Positions 56,107 to 64,000 of a DNA stretch of 64,000 nt are shown here, piece after piece (the first letter of the stretch is position 1; every line of letters starts with the position of its first letter). The DNA comes from Chlorops oryzae (lineage: Eukaryota; Arthropoda; Insecta; Diptera; Chloropidae). The notes under the pieces are model-generated. The model saw nothing but the letters and a program-made list of their open reading frames with translations, was not told the DNA's origin and ran no database searches. The DNA lies in NCBI GenBank assembly GCA_020466095.1, contig CM035808.1, positions 35,915,502-35,979,501 of the forward strand, written 5' to 3'. A program made the position numbers and the translations under genes.

Positions 56107-57265
56107 AACTTTTTTTGGTATTGAACGGAACACGGTTCTTTAAACCAAATTCTGAAAAGAAAACATTCGAAGCATAAAAGGATTGTTCTATTTTCTGGAA
56201 CGTGTTCATTACAATATGAGGTTTAGCTTTCTTGGGTTACATTAGGTCCCTTTGTGTACACCTATTTGTGTATTTCGCTTATAACGTTATTTCTTTCAAA
56301 TGCAACATTTGAAGACGCTAAAGCTGTAAGCAGTCAAATCGTAACGCACCGTGACGCTTCGTAGTGTGATATGGCTTACTTTGAGCAGTTTGTGAAAAAG
56401 TGGCAATGTATCAACTGTTTTTAAGGCAAGACGAAGAGAGTGCCAGCTCCACATGGAAATTTTATTTTAAGTAAAGTAAGTTCCCATAAGAAACAGATGC
56501 CAAAAAAAAATCGAAAATTACTTCGAAGTAAATACATAAATACTTTTTTCACTTATGCTCAGCGTACAAAAACATATTAAAAGCGCAGGGTTGTATCCGA
56601 CTTTCCGGCTTTTCTTCAATGGAGGTTTGTATGCAAAGTAAACGCCAGAAAAGCTCTTTGCAGCCCATTTTTGAGAGTAACCACCGACGCCGACTTCGAA
56701 AATATAAAATTATTGACATATTTTGAAGAATTAAAAAAGCGTACACATATCTCTCTCTCTCACACACACTTTACGAGGTTGTAGCGAATAGGCTCCTTAA
56801 CTATTTACTACATATCTCAGTATAGGCTCTAAACGTATAAGCTGACCCCTTGAAAATCTAAGTTCAATCGATTCGTCCGTCACGTTACGCAATGATACGA
56901 TTTGACTAGCAGCACAGGTACATGACGATTTGACTGTTTCCAGCTTAAAGATAGATCAGGCGTGTAAGACACAATATCTCGAATTGCTAAGGTGGGTTAG
57001 TCCCTAAATTGTTAGATTGGTTATTTTTCAAATTACAAGAAAGTTAATTAAAATCTTGATTGAGTAAAAAATTGAAGATTTTACTAGCAAATACTTTGAA
57101 CGTTGTACCTCTTACAAGCTTACGTTTTCATGTATGAACGTGCACGAAAACTTTTCTTAAATTGTACATAAAGTATCCTCTTATTTCCGCCATAGTATTC
57201 ATTTTCGTCCTGCTGTGTTGTTGCCTAGTACCTTGGAGTAACATATGTATTTAATTCCTATGCCA

Positions 57266-57533
57266 ACATATCGTCGTTCGTAAGTTATTGTGTTCTATAT
57301 GAAAAAACAAAATTTGGGAAAATTGATTATAAAATTAAATTTAAAAAAAAACTGAATTGATAAAAGTGCGCTTTTATTGAGTCTACTAAGGCGGTAATGT
57401 CTTAGGTTCCTTCTGCTTTGAAAATATCAAGCTCTGTAGAACAAAGTTTTTAAGTTGGACGTATTTAAATCAAAGTGAAATCGCAATTTGTTTTTATCAC
57501 ATAGAACACAATAACTTACGAACGACGATATGT
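57266..57533. repeat. Inverted repeat with perfect 31-bp arms (copy 2)
   Basis: The same structure as 51022-51287: arms at 57266-57296 and 57503-57533, both perfect, with the same CCA flanks. The spacer differs by a few bases. Confidence 0.7.
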
Positions 57534-57677
57534 CCAATGGATAAGAGCGATCAGAAGATTTATTTTGATCTTGTTCGTCCTTATAAAGACTCTCATTATG
57601 GGATTTCCATTAATTACATCAACAAAACTTGGAAGAGGGGGTCTAGAAAATCTCACCAAATCTGCATATCGAGTGTG

Positions 57678-57751
57678 AAATTTGGTACCAATCGATAGGT
57701 TGTAAATTCTTGAATACTACAAGTTTAAACCTATCGATTGGTACCAATTTT
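57678..57751. repeat. Perfect 24-bp hairpin (copy 2)
   Basis: Arms at 57678-57701 and 57728-57751, identical to 51432-51505 including the loop. Confidence 0.75.
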
Positions 57752-59035
57752 ATTTAAATTGGATAAATGGTTGATTTTTAATCTCGCAAACACTTTTATT
57801 TTTGATAAAAAAAATATTTGTCTCAGTTTAACAGTTATCGTTTGACTGAAAAACTAAAAGTCTTTAATTATTAGTTAATATCAGACTTTTTTGAAAAAAG
57901 TTAAAAAAAATAAAAGGTATCCAAGAATCTCATCGAGAATGGCCTGAGGATCACAATGGTATCTAAATTGTTCCTGTGTGTAAATTTTTTGGTGCTGCTT
58001 TTTAAAATTTTTAAAAACATCGAAACTGTTATTTTCAGTCCCTGTTTTAAACTAAATTTTTGTCTAACTATATATGAATTTTAAAATAATTTTGTCTATT
58101 TCATAGCAAGACTTTTAAGAAGACAGTCTTATTTCCCATGAGACATAAGAAAGCCCATACTGTTTTTATTGAAAATATTTTTCATTATTTTCAAAAAAAA
58201 GGAAACTTATACGAGTATGCAGCTTCGAATATCGTAAGTAATCAAAAATGCTTCTTTATCTCCTTTTCAGAAGGCTTCTCGAACTGGATTCGGGGACGGA
58301 TTTTTTTGGCAAAGGCAAAGCAATTATCGTCACTGAAAATCGCTTCATAACTGAACGAGCCAAATGCATCCGCAGTATAAATCAAAAACTATTGCGTTAT
58401 TCTACTCTTGATTTTAATCCTAAAATTAAAAAAAAAAAAAAAAATAACACAACAACAAAATAACGAAAGGACAAAATGCCACACGCATTTCGGCGGAAAA
58501 TACTGCGCTTAAGGAAGCCATTATACTTCAGCTGAAGCACGAAAGACATAAAAAGTTCTTTGGTAATTGTTGTCAAGTGAGCTAGTTTCGCTAAAATAGA
58601 CGCTTGAATCATATGGCCATAACTCATTCGCATGTCCCTAAGATTGGGCAAAAGGAGACTATAACGCGCAGCAGTGCTGCTGCTTACCAATAAATCTGCT
58701 GCTACTCCAATAGAAACTCGTACCCGTACGATTGCGGCCTTCTGTTCTCCTCAGGAACACACATCGAAGAATGTTTTCCCGATACAAAAGGCCATTGTAA
58801 TAAGTTTCATAATAAACTGGCATCAAACATCCACCCAAGAAAACATCGAAGAAAACAATTACGAAGGGAGATGATGTCACCGAAAGTGAGGAACAAGGAG
58901 CGAAAAATGTCGTATTATGATTCGATTCGTACGACATATGCGCTCAGAACTCATTTCCTGTACGAGGTCGTTTTATTCTTTGCAAGGATTTCGGGAAAAT
59001 ACATAGTTCCATACATATATATATATACATATATA

Positions 59036-62000
59036 TATGACGTTTGTCGCCCAATGCGTCCGGTTTGGCTGAAATGAGAAATTGGCCATCACCAAACAAT
59101 TGCTTTGGTTGGCCAATGTGGCCAAATATTTAAGCAGAAGCAGTAGCGGAGACGGCGTGTGTAAAGTACTGGTATGGATTCAATAGGTCCCTTTTTCTCC
59201 CTTTTTTTTTTTTTTTTTGTTTCATTCAATTTCGTTTTTCTCAATGTTCAATAACGCCTGAAATTTTATTTGCCCTCATGAGACTGTTAAGCGATTTTCT
59301 AAAGGAACCTTCAGTTACATATTTGACTCCTAAAAGCATGCCTCATTTCCTGCAGATTAACTTTTATGGTATTTATTTTGCTTTTTGCTCGAAAACTTTG
59401 TTTGGCCAAACCTTTCATAAAAATCGCTGTGAATTTTTATTCCCTCTGTGTCTCAATTTTCGTCTTTATGTTGTCACAATAAAATTTTATATTGCAGCTC
59501 CTTAAAAAATACAAGCAAACAAAAAAAATCCGTTGGTCATTTCGCCTCGATTACTTCAGTTTAACGTTCATGGCTATTGGCGCTGGCCATTTAGATTTTG
59601 TCTGCTCCATTTGAGCAAGTGTCGAAAGTGGCTGAAAGTTTCCAAAAGCCCGTATTGGGAGCTCTTTTGGTGTTTCGAAAAAGCTTCCGAAATATGTGAG
59701 GGAAAAAACATGAAATTTTTTTCCCATCCACTTTAAACTCTTCTAATTAATTTCAAAGATTTTAATGCGCGCACACGCATTATTATCCAGAAGACTGAAA
59801 TGGTCATATGACATTGTATTAGGGAAGCTAAAACTCTTCTTTCGATGTACGATGCTCTGCAAAGGGGCTCGTTACGACGAAAGCCTTAGGATAAACCGAC
59901 ACAAATAAAAGTTACAAAAAGGCAAAACTGATGCCGATGATAATGCAAAAACACACACAAAAGAAAAATGGGAAAAAACAACAAGAAAAACAAGGAGCAC
60001 AAAAAGGGAACAGAAAGTCAAAAGCATGCAACGGAATCGAACTGTACAGGAACTTATCGAGTAGGATGACTCGTTAGAACATTCGATGATGGTGCAATTT
60101 GTGAGGTCGAGCGACGCCCCAAGTGCAATGTGCAGCACAATAAAGTTTCCTCTCAGATTTTATTGGAATGCAAGACAAAAAAAAAAAAATAAAAATTTTG
60201 AAAAAAAACAAGAAAAAACCCGAAGCTACAGCAAAGATCGAGGGAGAGTTCAGGATGTGCACTAACGATGTGCTAAGCTCTGCAAATGGGGCCCCGGCTC
60301 AACGGGTTGAGTGAAGAGAGAAAAGGCGAAAGACAATCGCTCTGCTAACAATCATCAAGGGGTAAACCAAGTCAGTGCGGATACAATTTCTACCAATAAT
60401 AAACAGGATGTGATAAGGTTTTTCCCCCCACTTCAAAGTGAAGAGAAAACAAAAAAAAAAAGGATCTGAACTCAATGATTTCCTTTTGCTTTGGGATTTG
60501 TGAGCAGACTTTCGGATGAAGAAAATTTCTGATTCGCATTCTCGGCTTATTCTGAAGTCTCCATCCTTGCATTTTATCAATGAAAATGATTGAAATGGCA
60601 AAATCAATTTGCGAATTCAAGTTTAGTCTTTACTCTCAGGATGCCTTGTTAGTGCGTGCGTATATCTTACTTCATTATACATACTTCATTATAAGCAAAA
60701 TCGAAAAGAACTGGATCAAGGTAAAAGAATCAAAGCCCAAATGTGATAAACCAAAAAAATTTTGAAGAAGAAAAAAATAGCTCAAAGAATCAAAGTCGTT
60801 GTTTGAAGTTCATATCTTTCGTATCTTTGTATATTTCTCACTTAAATCCTGCATCATACACAGGATACTTATATATGTGAAGCTCTCAAAAGATGTTCGA
60901 TATATAAAAAAGAGAAAAAAACCAACTCAAACCGATGCAAAAATATATCCATCAGTGTTTTTCAGTCTGCATCCACAGTCATCGAATACAACAATCGATC
61001 CATCTATTCAGCCAACCATTCGGCCCCAGTCAACCATGTTATCCCATCCATCCTTTTATACTCCGGATTCTATACGACGACAATCATACATTTATCCAGC
61101 TATATTCACGGGCGGTGCACTGCACACCTTGGAGGACATCAATCGTTTTAATCTTTCCATTGAAAAACGTAAAAGAATCCGGGTTAAAATACCTGAACGA
61201 TTTCTTTGCAGCTTAAAAGCGCTTTTGGTACACTTTTTCCGGTGCTCGTTTTGGCTTTTTTTTTTTCTTTTTTCCGTTTTTTTTTTACTGTGGGATCATG
61301 AAGCATCTAGCTCCTTTGGAGCCTTGCCACGTGCATACATACATATGTGCATACGGATATGAGCGCAATCTGTGTGGCGGTTGATGTGCCTTTGTTCCGC
61401 TTCTCTCTTACTTTTTTCACCATTCAACTGCATATATTGGAATTTTGTAATAAACTGCAGCGTTCATCGTGTTTGAACTTTTTGTGAGTTGCCATCAGCT
61501 TATGTGCGTGTGTGTATGTTTGTGTGTGGTATGGTCTATCATATATCTTAGCCTCGATGGGCGTATGCGACTTCAAAGTTTTGATTTTCCCGATATCTTT
61601 TTCTCCTTTTTGTTCGGATGGCAGTTGTAAAAAACCAAGAAGCTAACCAACTGTGGTAGGTGCAATAGAATTGGAGTACTTTACCTTTTATTGAGCCACT
61701 GAAAATTCCAGCAGTCTTTATCGATAACGATACGATAGCTTGTAACAGACACGGCACAAATTTTTTCCCCCAGAAAGCACCGGAGTTTGAGTGGTCGCGT
61801 AAAAAAGCTTGAAGTCGTGTCGTGAAGTCGCAGATCGAGCAAAGGATGGGTGGATTTTTTTCTTTTTTAGTTCGAGGAGGTGAGTCAGTTCAATTGACAG
61901 TTTATGGGTGATGTAATTTCCTCGAAAGCTGATGTCGCAATAAAGCAGAAAGAAAAGGAATTATCGGTATATTGGAAAATTGTGTACTTGAAGGACATGG

Positions 62001-64000
62001 AGTGGTCCTAGTATAGGCATTTTTCTTCGGATTAAACCTATTGTCCTCATTTTGATTAATTATTGATTTGACCCTTTGTGTCATTTTTATTTTGATACAG
62101 CAGAATAATTTAAAAACCCTTCAAAACCTAGATTAGGTAAGGTTAGGGTGGCTAAAGCCAAAATTCCTTAGATTTGATTTTGAAATTTTTTTTTTTTAAT
62201 TTTACTGGAGACTTTTCTCCTCCAGGTCTCCGATATAAACCAGAAAAGTTAACTTCATTTATGAGAATTGTAGGCTTTTTTTTTTTTATTTTAATCCGAG
62301 TTCAGCTCTTCCAAGCAGTTGCTGTGCTGTCATTATCATCATAGCACTTCCAGCTCTAGAGCCATTTATACTCGAAGCATATCCTGTTAATCTCCAGTAC
62401 CCCCTTTCACCAAGTAAACATAGGTACTTATTCAATTTCCTTCAGGCACATGTTTGCCATACATATTTGCAATAAAAAAAACTTTTAGAAAATCTGAAGC
62501 ACTCCCCATGGCGATTCTTCGAATGCAGCCAACTGCGGTTTATGTGGTCTATCGGCAATGGAATACTAAATTTAGCAAAATTCAAAGAATGAAAAGTGCC
62601 AAAAGAACAAACGATTATTTACCGAAGAGCAAATGATAATTAATATCTAAAGAGTTCCTTAAATCCCACAAAATCGCATCTTTCAAAGACGATTCTAGTC
62701 TCGCCTTTGGAGAGGAGACATCAAATAAACCTCCTACGGCGCAGTGTGATACCAAGGCAAACAGTTGGAGTGCAAAAGATTGTGCTCACTTACTGAAAGG
62801 CAGGAGAGAGAGAGAGAGAGAGAGAGAGGGGTCTACGCATAATCGTAAAGTGACCGATTGTATGTGTAGGCGGTACTGAAAAGCAGGCCTAGTTTCATCC
62901 TGACAACAATCTGTCGCCACTGGTGCCACTGTAAGCAATAGGAAACCCGATTCCAATTAATATTGAAGCAAAATTTTATAACTTCATCACAATGCACCGA
63001 CAAAAAACCAAACAGGCACCCTCATTCCAGGTCACAATAAAACCGAAAGATATCAAGAGGTAAAAGTCCCAAGGCAAAGAAATTCGTTCGACATACCATA
63101 ACAGTTAAACGAGAAACAGCAGGACAAGGCAAGTCTCAAGAATCGTTTCGATAAATGACGACATATTTTTGCATTTATTTATTGTGCAGTCCTATATTTG
63201 GTCCACACAAATGCTCATGGGCTCTCAAGGGATTGACGCCAAAGTCGGGGTATCTTTCGGCACTTGAATAAAGGTAACGAAATTTTCTTACTATCATCGA
63301 GGAATCTCGGATGACAACTCAATTAAAATTCTCGGAATTGCTATGCTTATCTGATGTCCTTGGATTTCTTTCAATGTGTCTTTTTTTTGTTCTTTTTGTC
63401 AATTTGTGGTTTGAATGTCGTTCGATCTCTCACCGAAGTGTTAATCCATTAAATGAGCGATTAAAGGAGTTTAGTCGAAATACGGGATTGTCTTTGAAGA
63501 TCGTTTTACTCAGAACACAATGATTGGAATTATTGAGTAATTAAAATGGATTTTTCCAGAAGGATGGAGGAATATTATAGAATTTCTCTTATCAAACTCT
63601 TTTCAAACCCTTCCTAAAATCAATTGTCAGTAAATATGGTTTTTGCGACACATCATAACTTTTAAATAAATCCATGAAGGCACTTCATCCATCCATAGCA
63701 TCATACAAACAACAAAAAATGCTCAATGCTAAGCTCCTGTAAGGCTTCTTCCTTACAAAGGAATAAAAGGGGGGGAAAAACTTTCTGCTGGCCACTTAAC
63801 CCCAATGCAAATTGCATGTGTTCCTGCAGTGCCATCAACGGAATTATCAACTGAAAAGGACAAAGAAGCAAACTGACAGAGCCGGGATTTGCTAACAAGA
63901 AGAACACACTTTATTGTCCTGCATATCAATCCGTGCGATTCTCTTCTGCTTTCTCTTGAGTTTTTTGTTGCTCATCGTTCTTAATTTTTTTTTTTTTTTT
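59036..64000. other. No gene recognised; simple repeats
   Basis: Poly-T at about 59200-59219, poly-A at 60178-60190, a GT-rich stretch at 61503-61530, (GA)n at about 62806-62828 and a short TTAGG-like GGTAAGGTTAGGG near 62135. Several frames (up to 187 codons at 60799-61362) lack any recognisable domain and are probably chance. The window ends in poly-T. Confidence 0.4.

Larger units (their letters stand above)
56067..59035. repeat. Large direct repeat, copy 2 (~3.0 kb)
   Basis: Begins in the terminus of the MITE family (GGAATTC...TTCAGAATCGGGCTG) and ends in the TA run at about 59035, after which the sequence is unique. It lacks the 555-bp foldback element of copy 1. Otherwise it is collinear and nearly identical. 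The frames at 56549-56767, 58138-58350, 58397-58690 and 58659-58937 mirror those of copy 1. Confidence 0.95.

Noticed and set aside
49234..59035. Large copies as LTRs of a giant retroelement
   Set aside because: No TG...CA ends, no primer site or polypurine tract, and unit edges in a MITE terminus and a TA run; duplication plus insertion fits better.
60799..61362. 187-codon frame near the right end
   Set aside because: Irregular composition with a poly-F stretch from a T run at 61258-61285; no domain recognised.

Overview
This window looks like non-coding (intergenic or intronic) DNA from a dipteran insect, most likely a fruit-fly-type (tephritid or related) genome. The reasons are: AT-rich sequence with long poly-A/poly-T runs; an irritans-type (Himar1-like) mariner; DINE-1/mini-me-like repeats with (GTCY)n tracts; pogo- and hAT-type MITEs; a Ty3/Gypsy remnant; and TATCGATA clusters. 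No confident host protein-coding gene was found. Nearly all reading frames are chance frames in low-complexity or repeat DNA. The one host-like candidate is a 64-codon frame at 40274-40468, held at low confidence. The species call is inference.

Layout. 1-16 kb: small inverted-repeat elements (20-56, 175-393, 3996-4440, 10028-10624), two long hairpins (2811-2984, 12863-12989), a dispersed repeat seen twice (2431, 12566), and a composite of LINE tail, TATCGATA cluster and mini-me-like piece (6727-8275). 16137-17429: a complete-length mariner whose transposase has two N-terminal stop codons. 18516-19738: a mini-me-like element with a ~128-bp tandem array and a GGAC/AGAC minisatellite. 22162-23204: a long inverted-terminal element. 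24745-25615: an ~870-bp pure polypyrimidine tract. 25.6-32.4 kb: nothing recognisable. 32723-36297: a mini-me-like element whose TA tract has received three further insertions (pogo-like, Gypsy deletion derivative, solo LTR). 39595-39756: a pogo MITE. 43783-47475: a second copy of the composite, with an hAT MITE, a complete mini-me-like element and an unusual ~1-kb element carrying two tRNA-like modules.

49-59 kb is the most structured part. Two ~3-kb direct copies (49234-52787 and 56067-59035), nearly identical by eye, flank a ~3.3-kb segment holding a recently damaged, RNase-H-like transposase-type gene: one in-frame stop, one clean intron, and a 3' end cut off inside a MITE terminus. Copy 1 carries a 555-bp TTA-flanked foldback element that copy 2 lacks, giving an internal empty-site control. 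59-64 kb is featureless apart from microsatellites.

The genes do not form a pathway. The window records successive layers of transposition, and several calls rest on paired copies inside the window (filled versus empty sites, interrupted versus uninterrupted elements) rather than on database searches, which could not be run.
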